Origin: CAYVZZ01 sp964456185 | Lineage (GTDB): Bacteria > Pseudomonadota > Gammaproteobacteria > Pseudomonadales > Alcanivoracaceae | NCBI GenBank assembly: GCA_964456185.1 | Contig: CAYVZZ010000017.1 | Location: 1 to 27,984 of the forward strand | Direction: 5' to 3' | DNA: 27,984 nucleotides | In this document: one piece after another, positions 7,695 through 13,789 of the stretch | Numbering within the stretch: the first letter of the stretch is position 1 | Layout: every line of letters starts with the position of its first letter | Made by a program: the position numbers and the translations under genes | The notes under the pieces: model-generated | Databases searched by the model: none | What the model was told of the DNA's origin: nothing | Seen by the model: only the letters and a program-made list of their open reading frames with translations

Positions 7695-8570
7695 CTAGGC
7701 AAACAAGCAAAACAACAAAGCTGGCACGGTCACTACCGCCATGGCATTACCTACCGCCACGATAGATGCCATGCGACCGGGTTCTTGCTGATAAAGGTCG
7801 GCGAGCATGAAGTTCATCACAGCGGGCGGTAGCACGGCGTAGAGCAATAAATTGTGGCTGAGTTGCGTGTCCGGCTGTGTGAACCAAACCCAGGGCAGGG
7901 CAATGGCAAGTCCGGTCAGAGGCGTCACCAAGCCGCCAATAAAACCGGCTTTCCATTCACTGATGCCGCCCTGTGCCAGACGCATACCCAAGGCGACAAG
8001 CATCAAAGGGATGGCGACATCGGCCAGCATTTTGATGCCGGGCAATAGCATATCGGGCGCATGCCAATCCAGCTGCATGGCCACCACGCCGGCCAAGGTG
8101 GCCAGTAGCATGGGGTTGGTCAGCAGCGCCTTCCATTCCAATTTGCCCGAGAAAATCACCAGCCCCAAGCTAAATTGAATCACTGTCGTGGTCACCAGTA
8201 GCACCACGGCCAGCGCCAGCGATTGCTCCCCAAACGCAAACACCGCCAACGGAATCCCCATGTTGCCGCAATTATTAAACATCGACGACGACACCAGCGT
8301 ACGCGCTTGCCAGCCCAGTAATCGTGCCAAGCCCCACGCCAACAGTCCGGAGCCCAGCACAATCACCACCGTGCCCAACGCGGCGGTTCCCAAAATTACA
8401 TCCTGACCCACCTTCTCGGTGAGTGCATAAAAAATCAGCGCCGGAATAAAAATCACCAGATTCAGCCGGTTGGCGCTGCTCATATCGGTAGGCCGCCAGC
8501 GCCCATAGGCAAAGCTCAACAGCACAATGCCGAATACGGGGACGATGATTTCCAAGATACGGTAGAGCAT
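7695..8570 (-). CDS. AEC-family (auxin efflux carrier-like) permease
   Basis: 291 residues from the ATG at 8570; an in-frame GTG at 8600 would give 301. I prefer 8570 because MLYRILEIIVPVFGIVLLSFAYG matches the usual start of the family, with the first membrane span at once. About ten hydrophobic segments in two halves, with a central polar linker, fit the bacterial AEC permeases, which export or import small organic acids such as malate or malonate. The substrate cannot be read from the sequence. The first 25 or so codons and the upstream region are duplicated at 9049-9227. No operon partner is evident; the nearest minus-strand gene is the Phd/VapC module 80 bases downstream. Confidence 0.88.
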   Translation of the reverse strand: MLYRILEIIVPVFGIVLLSFAYGRWRPTDMSSANRLNLVIFIPALIFYALTEKVGQDVILGTAALGTVVIVLGSGLLAWGLARLLGWQARTLVSSSMFNNCGNMGIPLAVFAFGEQSLALAVVLLVTTTVIQFSLGLVIFSGKLEWKALLTNPMLLATLAGVVAMQLDWHAPDMLLPGIKMLADVAIPLMLVALGMRLAQGGISEWKAGFIGGLVTPLTGLAIALPWVWFTQPDTQLSHNLLLYAVLPPAVMNFMLADLYQQEPGRMASIVAVGNAMAVVTVPALLFCLFA

Positions 8571-8674
8571 AGCAACGAGACGGTCAGAATGAGGTGTCAC
8601 ACTCTAATGCGTTTGCGGGTGAGAAGGGAAGGATTTGGCGATAAACGATGGGCGGTTTAATGGGGTATGCTATT
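8496..8674. repeat. Direct repeat copy 1 (AEC gene start plus upstream region)
   Basis: A 179-base segment covering the first ~25 codons of the AEC gene and about 104 bases upstream of its ATG. It matches 9049-9227 in the same orientation at roughly 85 percent by eye. The part upstream of the AEC gene (8597-8655) differs from copy 2 at only about two or three positions, so it is better conserved than the coding part. The repeat ends 22 bases before the start of the small membrane-protein gene at 8697. Confidence 0.85.
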
Positions 8675-8696
8675 CAAAAACTAAGGATGGATTGGC

Positions 8697-9029
8697 ATGA
8701 AACAACCAGATCAGGCGATGCGAGCTTATCGGACAATGAACCGGATAAGGTTATGCCTATTGCTCGCTGTAATTTGTCCTGTTCCATTCTGGATAGCCTT
8801 TCATGGCATGCCCTGGATAAAAACGGCAATGTGGGTTCTCGTGCCTTTATATCTGACCACCTTGTATGTGCTGGTGCTCTGGTTTTATGCAAAGAGTTTG
8901 TGCCCTTGGTGTGGTGAGTGGTTTTTCGCCGAGGGAACAAACACGCCAACGGGTAATGATTATTGCTTTAGAAGGCATTGTGCCAATTGTGGCATGCCGG
9001 AAAGAAAACAGCATAAGAAAAACACATAA
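8697..9029 (+). CDS. Small membrane protein with C-terminal zinc-ribbon-like motif
   Basis: 110-residue protein I do not recognise. AAGGAT lies about 8 bases before the ATG. Two hydrophobic segments (about 18-36 and 42-64) predict a membrane hairpin. They are followed by a Cys-rich tail with CPWC at 69-72 and CANC at 95-98 (plus Cys90), an arrangement able to hold one zinc ion like a short zinc ribbon. A basic end follows (ERKQHKKNT). It lies between the two copies of the 179-base direct repeat and so seems to have arrived, or become flanked, through that duplication. Function is unknown; the motif could serve metal sensing, protein binding or simply structure. Confidence 0.7.
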   Translation: MKQPDQAMRAYRTMNRIRLCLLLAVICPVPFWIAFHGMPWIKTAMWVLVPLYLTTLYVLVLWFYAKSLCPWCGEWFFAEGTNTPTGNDYCFRRHCANCGMPERKQHKKNT

Positions 9030-9033
9030 GCCG

Positions 9034-9123
9034 CTAACAATCCGGCTCCCAGCGCCCATAGGCAATGCTCAACAGTACAATGCCAAATACGGGGACGATG
9101 ATTACCAATATAAGGTGGGAGTA
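9034..9123 (-). pseudogene. Relic of the AEC permease N-terminus
   Basis: Read on the minus strand, this stretch encodes LVIIVPVFGIVLLSIAYGRWEP followed by DC and a TAG at 9034-9036. The intact AEC gene reads LEIIVPVFGIVLLSFAYGRWRP. The codon aligned with the AEC start ATG is TAC here, so there is no start, and similarity ends after RWEP. It is therefore a truncated, untranslated copy of about the first 27 codons, belonging to the second copy of the direct repeat. Confidence 0.82.
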
Positions 9124-9227
9124 GCAATGAGACAGCCAGAATGAGATGCCACACTCTAATGCATTTGCGGGTGAGAAGGGAAGGATTTGGCGATAAACGA
9201 TGGGTGGTTAGATTGGAATGTGCTATT
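9049..9227. repeat. Direct repeat copy 2
   Basis: Second copy of the 179-base segment (first copy 8496-8674), offset 552-553 bases, same orientation. The coding-derived part has decayed to a relic, whereas the upstream block CACTCTAATGC through GATAAACGATGGG is almost unchanged. It ends about 30 bases before the RHH antitoxin gene, so both copies sit directly upstream of a plus-strand gene and could supply a promoter or leader. Confidence 0.85.
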
Positions 9228-9228
9228 T

Positions 9229-9236
9229 TGTATACA
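9229..9236. promoter_or_regulatory. Short palindrome upstream of the RHH antitoxin
   Basis: TGTATACA is a perfect 8-base palindrome about 20 bases before the antitoxin start, within an A/T-rich stretch that also holds a -10-like TATACA and flanking TTTGT and ACAAA half-sites. Ribbon-helix-helix antitoxins usually bind short palindromes like this to repress their operon. Modest evidence: the palindrome is short. Confidence 0.4.
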
Positions 9237-9256
9237 TATCAACACAAATGGTCAGA

Positions 9257-9502
9257 ATGATGACGACTACGATGACATTACGACTGGACGAACAGTTGAA
9301 AGTGCGATTGGACAAGCTGGCAAAAGCGACAGAACGCTCTCGCTCTTACGTTGCTGCTGAAGCAGTTCGTGAATATGTGGAACTGAATGAATGGCAGGTA
9401 AAAGAAACCCGGGATGCCATTGATGAGGCCAATAAAGGAGATTTTGCCTCAACCGAAGAAGTGGAAAACACACTGAGAGCCTGGGGGCTAGATGCAGATT
9501 AA
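9257..9502 (+). CDS. Ribbon-helix-helix antitoxin (CopG/RelB type)
   Basis: 81 residues from the ATG at 9257. Neighbouring ATGs at 9248, 9260 and 9272 are possible, and no strong ribosome site decides between them. TMTLRLDEQLKVRLDKLAKATERSRSYVAAEAVREYVE is a classic RHH fold: one beta-strand followed by two helices, forming a dimer that inserts the strand pair into the DNA major groove. The C-terminal part (about 45-81, acidic, helical) should neutralise the toxin. The gene overlaps the toxin gene by 11 bases, the usual coupled antitoxin-first order. Its promoter region abuts repeat copy 2. Confidence 0.88.
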   Translation: MMTTTMTLRLDEQLKVRLDKLAKATERSRSYVAAEAVREYVELNEWQVKETRDAIDEANKGDFASTEEVENTLRAWGLDAD

Positions 9503-9782
9503 ATGGCTAAGGATAGCCCTGAAAAATCTGGATAGCGAAGCGGCTTATATTGCTAAGGAGAATCCGGCCGCCGCGCAAACCTTGGTGCGGCGCATTATTC
9601 ATGCCATCAGCCAATTGGAAAGCAATCCTGCATTGAGCCGTCCCGGTCGAGTGCCTGGTACACGCGAACTGATTATTGCTGATACACCTTATTTAATCCC
9701 GTATCGCGTGCAACCGCGGTTGCAGCGAATTGAGATTCTGCGGGTTTTTCACACTGCTAGACGGCCGCGAACAAGTTGGTGA
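9492..9782 (+). CDS. RelE/ParE-family toxin
   Basis: 96 residues beginning MQIKWLRIALKNLDSEAAYIAKENPAAAQTLV, with the central PGRVPGTRELII and the C-terminal IEILRVFHTARRP, the usual RelE/ParE pattern. Family members either cut mRNA at the ribosome (RelE) or poison gyrase (ParE). The HTARR ending without clear RelE catalytic residues leaves the target open. Its start lies inside the antitoxin gene. The convergent LysR gene begins only 5 bases beyond its stop, leaving no room for an obvious terminator. Confidence 0.88.
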   Translation: MQIKWLRIALKNLDSEAAYIAKENPAAAQTLVRRIIHAISQLESNPALSRPGRVPGTRELIIADTPYLIPYRVQPRLQRIEILRVFHTARRPRTSW

Positions 9783-9787
9783 TGGGG

Positions 9788-10663
9788 CTACTGCAGTGTG
9801 TCCGACATCATCTGCATAAAACGTTTTACGCCGAGTGGCAGATAGTCGCGATCGGGGTAAACGGCATGAATGGGAAAGGACTGTAACGGACGCTCGGTAA
9901 AAAGTTGCTGCACCCTGCCTTTAACGATGTCGTCACGGAATAACCACAAAGGGCCGAGATGGATACCTGCACCTTCTAGCACCAGTTGATGACTGGCCGC
10001 CGCACTGTTCACCACGAGATAGCTCTGGGTTGAGTTAACGTGGTGGCGGTAACCATCGGCAAAGGCAATGGCGCTGTGGCGCTGGCGCGGCGTGTAGAAA
10101 ACAAAATGATGGTGAGATAGCTCGTCGAGCTGATTCGGCGTGCCATATTGAGCGAGATAGGACGGACTCGCCACTAACACACGAGGGTTATCGCCTAAGC
10201 GCTTGGCATACAATGCCGAATCGGCCAGCTCGCCAATGCGCACCGCTACATCAATTTGCTGCTCTACAATATTGGCAAAGTGGCTGCCCAGTAATAGCTC
10301 CACAGATAAATCTGGCGCTTCTTGCTGCATGGTGCGCACTACCGGCACCACAAATTGCACGCCAAAATCGACAGGCGCGGTGATGCGTAATTTGCCTTGC
10401 AATCGACTGACGCCACCGCGAATGTCTTCTTCCAGCGCCGTTTGCTCGTCTACGATGCGCCGTAATTTGATGTAATAGCGATGCCCCAAGTCTGTTAGCG
10501 TAGACTGGCGGGTAGAGCGGTGCAGCAGCTTAACGCCCAGCCGCTGTTCAAGCGAGGCGACTTTGCGGCTGACCGAAGACGCCTCCATGCCCAATAAGCT
10601 GGCCGCTTGTTTAAAGCTGCCAGACTCCACCACCTGTAGAAATATACGTTCTTTGCTCAGCAT
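9788..10663 (-). CDS. LysR-family transcriptional regulator
   Basis: 291 residues. The N-terminal winged helix-turn-helix (about 1-60, with GSFKQAASLLGMEASSVSRKVASLEQRLGVKLLHRSTR) is followed by a periplasmic-binding-protein-like effector domain (about 88-290, LRITAPVDFGVQFVVPVV, then VAVRIGEL). It resembles the CrgA/AaeR-like group that usually controls a divergent oxidoreductase gene. Here a 137-base gap separates it from a divergent SDR gene and contains a perfect 14-base palindrome, so the SDR gene is the expected target. The inducer is unknown. Confidence 0.92.
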   Translation of the reverse strand: MLSKERIFLQVVESGSFKQAASLLGMEASSVSRKVASLEQRLGVKLLHRSTRQSTLTDLGHRYYIKLRRIVDEQTALEEDIRGGVSRLQGKLRITAPVDFGVQFVVPVVRTMQQEAPDLSVELLLGSHFANIVEQQIDVAVRIGELADSALYAKRLGDNPRVLVASPSYLAQYGTPNQLDELSHHHFVFYTPRQRHSAIAFADGYRHHVNSTQSYLVVNSAAASHQLVLEGAGIHLGPLWLFRDDIVKGRVQQLFTERPLQSFPIHAVYPDRDYLPLGVKRFMQMMSDTLQ

Positions 10664-10684
10664 TTATTGCAGAAGTGGCAATTA

Positions 10685-10698
10685 GTATTTGCAAATAC
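10685..10698. promoter_or_regulatory. Probable LysR operator palindrome
   Basis: GTATTTGCAAATAC is a perfect 14-base palindrome in the gap between the divergent LysR and SDR genes, with T and A placed as in the T-N11-A LysR motif. A second, weaker dyad, TTGC-N7-GCAA, lies at 10667-10681 next to the LysR start. Two spaced sites of this kind fit autoregulation plus control of the SDR gene. Confidence 0.6.
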
Positions 10699-10800
10699 AC
10701 CTTATTCCGACATTAATTGCAAGTTGCTAGGCTGGATTCCGGTTGTTGGTGCGCAGTTGATGCGTGCTGATGAGGCAATTAAACGAACGGAGAATTTAGC

Positions 10801-11556
10801 ATGACAACCTCAAATCTAAATGAAAAAGTCGCACTGGTCGCCGGTGGCGCAAAAAACTTGGGCGGCTTAATTAGTCGTAATTTTGCAAAAGATGGTGCCA
10901 AGGTGGTGGTGCACTATCACAGTGCTGCCGCAGAAAGCGATGCCAATGACACCGTCAAGGCAATTAAAGAGGGCGGTGGTGAGGCCATTGCGCTGCAAGG
11001 TGATCTGACGAAAGCCGCGAATGTCAGCACCCTGTTCGAGCAGGCTAAAGCAGAATTTGGCGGCATTGATATTGCGGTTAACACGGTGGGTAAGGTGTTA
11101 CGCAAGCCAATTATCGAGACGACGGAAGAAGAGTACGACCAGATGATGGACATTAATGCTAAATCAGCCTACTTCTTCATTAAGGAAGCCGGACTGCACC
11201 TCAACAATAATGGCAAAATCATCACTATTGTGACATCACTGTTGGCCGCGTTTACCGATGGCTATTCCACCTATGCCGGTGGTAAGGCGCCGGTTGAGCA
11301 CTTCACTCGTGCGGCAGCCAAAGAATTTGCCGAGCGCGGTATTTCGGTCAACAACATTGGTCCGGGCCCCATGGACACGCCTTTCTTCTATGGTCAGGAA
11401 ACCCCCGAGCGTGTTGCTTTCCACAAGTCGCAAGCCATGGAAAACCGCTTAACCGATATTGCTGATATTGCACCTATCGTGCAATTCCTCGCCAATGGCG
11501 GGCGTTGGATTACCGGGCAAACCCTGTTTGCTAATGGTGGCTATACCACACGCTAA
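10801..11556 (+). CDS. Short-chain dehydrogenase/reductase (SDR)
   Basis: 251-residue NAD(P)-dependent oxidoreductase of the classical SDR class. The cofactor loop reads AGGAKNLGG (14-22), a variant of the usual TGxxxGxG. Catalytic residues are all present: Asn119 (DINA), Ser146 (IVTS), Tyr158 and Lys162 (YAGGK). The NNAG motif is replaced by VNTVG (93-97). The end, NGGRWITGQTLFANGGYTT, is typical of the family. A GGAG ribosome site lies 9-11 bases before the ATG. Divergent from a LysR gene that probably controls it. The substrate is unknown. A very strong hairpin follows 20 bases after its stop. Confidence 0.93.
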   Translation: MTTSNLNEKVALVAGGAKNLGGLISRNFAKDGAKVVVHYHSAAAESDANDTVKAIKEGGGEAIALQGDLTKAANVSTLFEQAKAEFGGIDIAVNTVGKVLRKPIIETTEEEYDQMMDINAKSAYFFIKEAGLHLNNNGKIITIVTSLLAAFTDGYSTYAGGKAPVEHFTRAAAKEFAERGISVNNIGPGPMDTPFFYGQETPERVAFHKSQAMENRLTDIADIAPIVQFLANGGRWITGQTLFANGGYTTR

Positions 11557-11575
11557 GCGCGGTCTAGCATCAGTG

Positions 11576-11608
11576 GCAGCCGAACCCGAAGTATTCGGGT
11601 TCGGCTGC
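11576..11608 (+). terminator. Rho-independent terminator after the SDR gene
   Basis: A perfect 15-bp stem (GCAGCCGAACCCGAA pairing with TTCGGGTTCGGCTGC) around a 3-base loop, followed by AAATTTT. It lies between the SDR stop and the convergent cyclo-ligase stop at 11614. The T-run is on the plus-strand side, so it serves the SDR gene best, but the stem is strong enough to slow transcription from either side. Confidence 0.9.
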
Positions 11609-11613
11609 AAATT

Positions 11614-12189
11614 TTAATCCGTTACCACACCGTCCAACGGCCAATCCCAGTCTGCGCTTGGTAGGTTATCTATTTCTTGGAATGAATGCGCAATGCCCAA
11701 GCAAATCGGGCGCTTTGACCAGGCGGGCAAGGCGGCCAGTGTGGCGTCGTAATAACCGCCTCCCATACCCAAGCGATTGCCTTGCCGGTCGAATGCCACT
11801 AGCGGCATCAACAATACGTCCAGTTGATGTACGGGGCGCTTTTTATCCTCACGATAGGCCGGCTCGATAATGCCAAAGTGGTTATGCGTCCAGGGGCCGC
11901 TGGCTTCGAGGAAATGCAGCCGGTGGCCACGGTCGGGTGGCAATACGGGTAAGTAGAGGTGTTTGCCGTCTTGCCAATGATGGCGAAATTGCCAAGGGTC
12001 GATTTCGCCGCCATGGGGGAGGTACAAGCCAACATGTTTGGCTTTAACAATGGCTGGGTGTTGCTTGAGTTGCATGGCCATTCGCCAGGCAGCGTGCTGT
12101 TGCTGACTGCGTGTCAGGGCAGCGCGCTGACGGCGCAATTGCTGACGGATGGTTTGTCGTTTGGCGTGCTGTGATGAGGATAAAGGCAA
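11614..12189 (-). CDS. ygfA: 5-formyltetrahydrofolate cyclo-ligase
   Basis: 191 residues from a TTG start. It converts 5-formyl-THF to 5,10-methenyl-THF using ATP, clearing a dead-end folate. The signature GMGGGYYD is at 141-148, and LYLPHGGEIDPW (56-66) and the RRQRAALTRSQQ start (19-30) fit the family. No ATG is available: a TAA lies directly before the TTG in frame, and the TTG has an ideal GGAG ribosome site 7 bases upstream. That ribosome site lies inside the 3' end of the 6S RNA gene, which ends 5 bases before the TTG. The ssrS-ygfA order is the same as in E. coli. Confidence 0.95.
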   Translation of the reverse strand: MPLSSSQHAKRQTIRQQLRRQRAALTRSQQQHAAWRMAMQLKQHPAIVKAKHVGLYLPHGGEIDPWQFRHHWQDGKHLYLPVLPPDRGHRLHFLEASGPWTHNHFGIIEPAYREDKKRPVHQLDVLLMPLVAFDRQGNRLGMGGGYYDATLAALPAWSKRPICLGIAHSFQEIDNLPSADWDWPLDGVVTD

Positions 12190-12194
12190 TTAAA

Positions 12195-12378
12195 ATCTCC
12201 CAAACTGCCGCTGCCGTGTGGTCGGCCCTTGAACCAGTAGGTTCAAGGCGGAAAGGATCACACAGACATTAGGCTTTTCGCTTCATGGCGAACTTGCGCA
12301 TTGAATGCGTATCACCTCTCCTAAGATATAAAGTATCGGCTCAGGGACTAAACCTGGCTGGCCAACAGCCCAGGAGAT
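12195..12378 (-). ncRNA. ssrS: 6S RNA
   Basis: 184-base RNA that mimics an open promoter and sequesters the sigma-70 holoenzyme in stationary phase. Conserved blocks are clear on the minus strand: AGTCCCTGAGCCGATA near the 5' side of the central bubble, and the hairpin CCTTGAAC-CTACTG-GTTCAAGG on the 3' side. The ends form a 13-bp closing helix (12366-12378 with 12195-12207), and the length equals that of E. coli 6S. It lies between zapA and the cyclo-ligase gene, its standard gammaproteobacterial place. A TATACT -10 element is 6 bases upstream of the predicted 5' end. Confidence 0.95.
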
Positions 12379-12384
12379 GAGTCC

Positions 12385-12390
12385 AGTATA
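12385..12390 (-). promoter_or_regulatory. -10 element of the 6S RNA promoter
   Basis: TATACT on the minus strand, six bases before the predicted 6S RNA 5' end at 12378, as expected for a sigma-70 -10 box. A weak -35 candidate (CTTCAA) lies about 17 bases further up. The remainder of the gap to zapA (12391-12553) shows no gene or strong hairpin that I can see. Confidence 0.6.
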
Positions 12391-12553
12391 CATGAAGGCA
12401 GAGGGGTTGAAGACCTTGACAAGCGGGTTTGTGCCCAATTTAACCAGTCATTCAAATCGCGCCGCAGACCTTGCCGATAAAACAATCAAATGGCGTCGAT
12501 TGTTGAAGTGCAGTCATGTGTTTCAAATTGTGAACCGGCGCTTAGAACACCAC

Positions 12554-12874
12554 TTAGAGCAGACTATTTCGATATTCGTTGTATTCACGAATTTCACGGT
12601 CCACCCGTTCGCTTAATGCGGAAAGGCGGTCGTTTCGATTGCGCTGCTGGGTCAGTTGGCGCTGGGTTTTCACTAAATCATGGGCGATGTTGAGTGCCGA
12701 CATTACGGCGATGCGGTCAAGGCCAACCACTTGGGCATCGCGGGTGTCGCGCATGTGCCCATCGAGAATGCGTGCTGCTTCTTCGAGCTCTTGGCGCTCG
12801 TGCGGTTCGCAGGAAATATTGTATTCGCGCTTTAACAGCTGAATGGTCACGGTGGTGGTATCGGCATCACTCAT
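12554..12874 (-). CDS. zapA: Cell-division protein ZapA
   Basis: 106 residues. ZapA binds and bundles FtsZ filaments at the division ring. The N-terminal domain (VTIQLLKREYNISCEPHERQELEEAARILDGHMRDTR) is diagnostic. It is followed by a helix (SALNIAHDLVKTQRQL) and a coiled-coil tail. Length matches E. coli ZapA (109). It overlaps the upstream zapB-like gene by ATGA, so the two are translationally coupled, and lies upstream of the 6S RNA. Confidence 0.95.
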   Translation of the reverse strand: MSDADTTTVTIQLLKREYNISCEPHERQELEEAARILDGHMRDTRDAQVVGLDRIAVMSALNIAHDLVKTQRQLTQQRNRNDRLSALSERVDREIREYNEYRNSLL

Positions 12875-13083
12875 GGCTCTTTCTCCAGCGCCCGTAGGCG
12901 GGTGATGATGGCCTCCACACGGGATTTGGCCATGTCATTTTTTTTCAATAATTGCGCACGCTCGTCAAGCAATCTTGCTTCACGAGAATGTAACGCTTGG
13001 TTTTCGTTGCGTAATTGCGCGCTGATTTCCAGCAATTCTTGCAAGCGCGTTTCTAGCGTCTGGAGTTGTTGTTCGTTTGTCAT
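12871..13083 (-). CDS. ZapB-like coiled-coil protein (TIGR02449 family)
   Basis: 70 residues from the ATG at 13083; an ATG three codons earlier (13092) would give 73. Almost the whole protein is one heptad-patterned coiled coil (QLQTLETRLQELLEISAQLRN and on), rich in Leu, Glu, Gln and Arg, as in the small TIGR02449 proteins encoded beside zapA. E. coli ZapB is a coiled-coil partner of ZapA, so a role in the division ring is reasonable but inferred. The stop overlaps the zapA start. The promoter is probably TTGACC-N18-TATAGT upstream. Confidence 0.85.
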   Translation of the reverse strand: MTNEQQLQTLETRLQELLEISAQLRNENQALHSREARLLDERAQLLKKNDMAKSRVEAIITRLRALEKEP

Positions 13084-13120
13084 GACGTTCAAGCACTGTA
13101 CCCGATAAACCGCAAGCTTT

Positions 13121-13150
13121 ACTATAGGCCAGCAGAGGCGTGGTGGTCAA
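13121..13150 (-). promoter_or_regulatory. Sigma-70 promoter for the zapB-like/zapA operon
   Basis: On the minus strand, TTGACC (13145-13150) and TATAGT (13121-13126) are separated by 18 bases; each has five of six consensus bases. The -10 is about 38 bases before the zapB-like start codon. The other half of this 163-base divergent gap leads to ygfB on the plus strand, where I see no equally clear promoter. Confidence 0.7.
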
Positions 13151-13255
13151 TGCAGAAACAGCGCGGAAAGAAACACTTAGCTGTTATTGTGAAAGCGCTT
13201 TGCAAAGTGTGTGACGCCCTGCCCGAGACAACCCGACGATGACAGTGGATATTTC

Positions 13256-13789
13256 ATGACAGCAACACCTTCCTATGCCTCGCTTGCCAAGGGGCTGCAG
13301 CAAGCCAAGTTAACCGCCTCGGTGGCCGAATTGTACGGCACGCTTTGTGGTAGCTTAACCGTGGCCAACCCGCCAACCGAAGCTGCCACACTGGCTCATT
13401 TGGCCGGACTGGTGGGAGTAAGCCAATGGCCTGTCGCCTTGGTGGGCGATTGGAAACAACTGCGCACTCAAATACTGGCGCAATATCAAAGTGAAACGCT
13501 GGATTTCGAGCTGCTATTGCCCGCTGGCGATGTGGTGGCTCGCGCCAAGGCGCTGGCCGAATGGTGCGAAGGCTTTATGTCGGGCTTTGCCGATCACTGT
13601 GCCAGCAAGCAGTTACCGCGCTCGGTCAATGAGGCCATGAGTGACTTAATGGCCATTCGCCAGATGGAAGAACCCGAAGGCAGCGAAGAAGAGCGCGAAG
13701 CGCTGACACATATCGAGGAACATTGCCGTATGCTCGCCTTGTCGATTTTTACTGACATGGCGTTACAAAATAAAGAGTCATCATCATGA
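13256..13789 (+). CDS. ygfB: YgfB/UPF0149 family protein
   Basis: 177 residues from the ATG at 13256. A GTG at 13211 would add 15 residues unlike the family start, so I prefer 13256, with GTGGAT upstream as a modest ribosome site. The all-helical UPF0149 fold is recognisable from ELYGTLCGSLTV, LPAGDVVARAKALAEWCEGFMSGFAD and the acidic segment EEPEGSEEERE. In Pseudomonas YgfB influences ampD expression and beta-lactam resistance; its role here is unknown. It overlaps pepP by ATGA and starts the conserved ygfB-pepP-ubiH-ubiI operon, divergent from zapA. Confidence 0.9.
   Translation: MTATPSYASLAKGLQQAKLTASVAELYGTLCGSLTVANPPTEAATLAHLAGLVGVSQWPVALVGDWKQLRTQILAQYQSETLDFELLLPAGDVVARAKALAEWCEGFMSGFADHCASKQLPRSVNEAMSDLMAIRQMEEPEGSEEEREALTHIEEHCRMLALSIFTDMALQNKESSS

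Noticed and set aside
9218..9256. Upstream ATG at 9218 as start of the RHH antitoxin
   Set aside because: It would place the coding region over the promoter and palindrome and add residues unlike the family.
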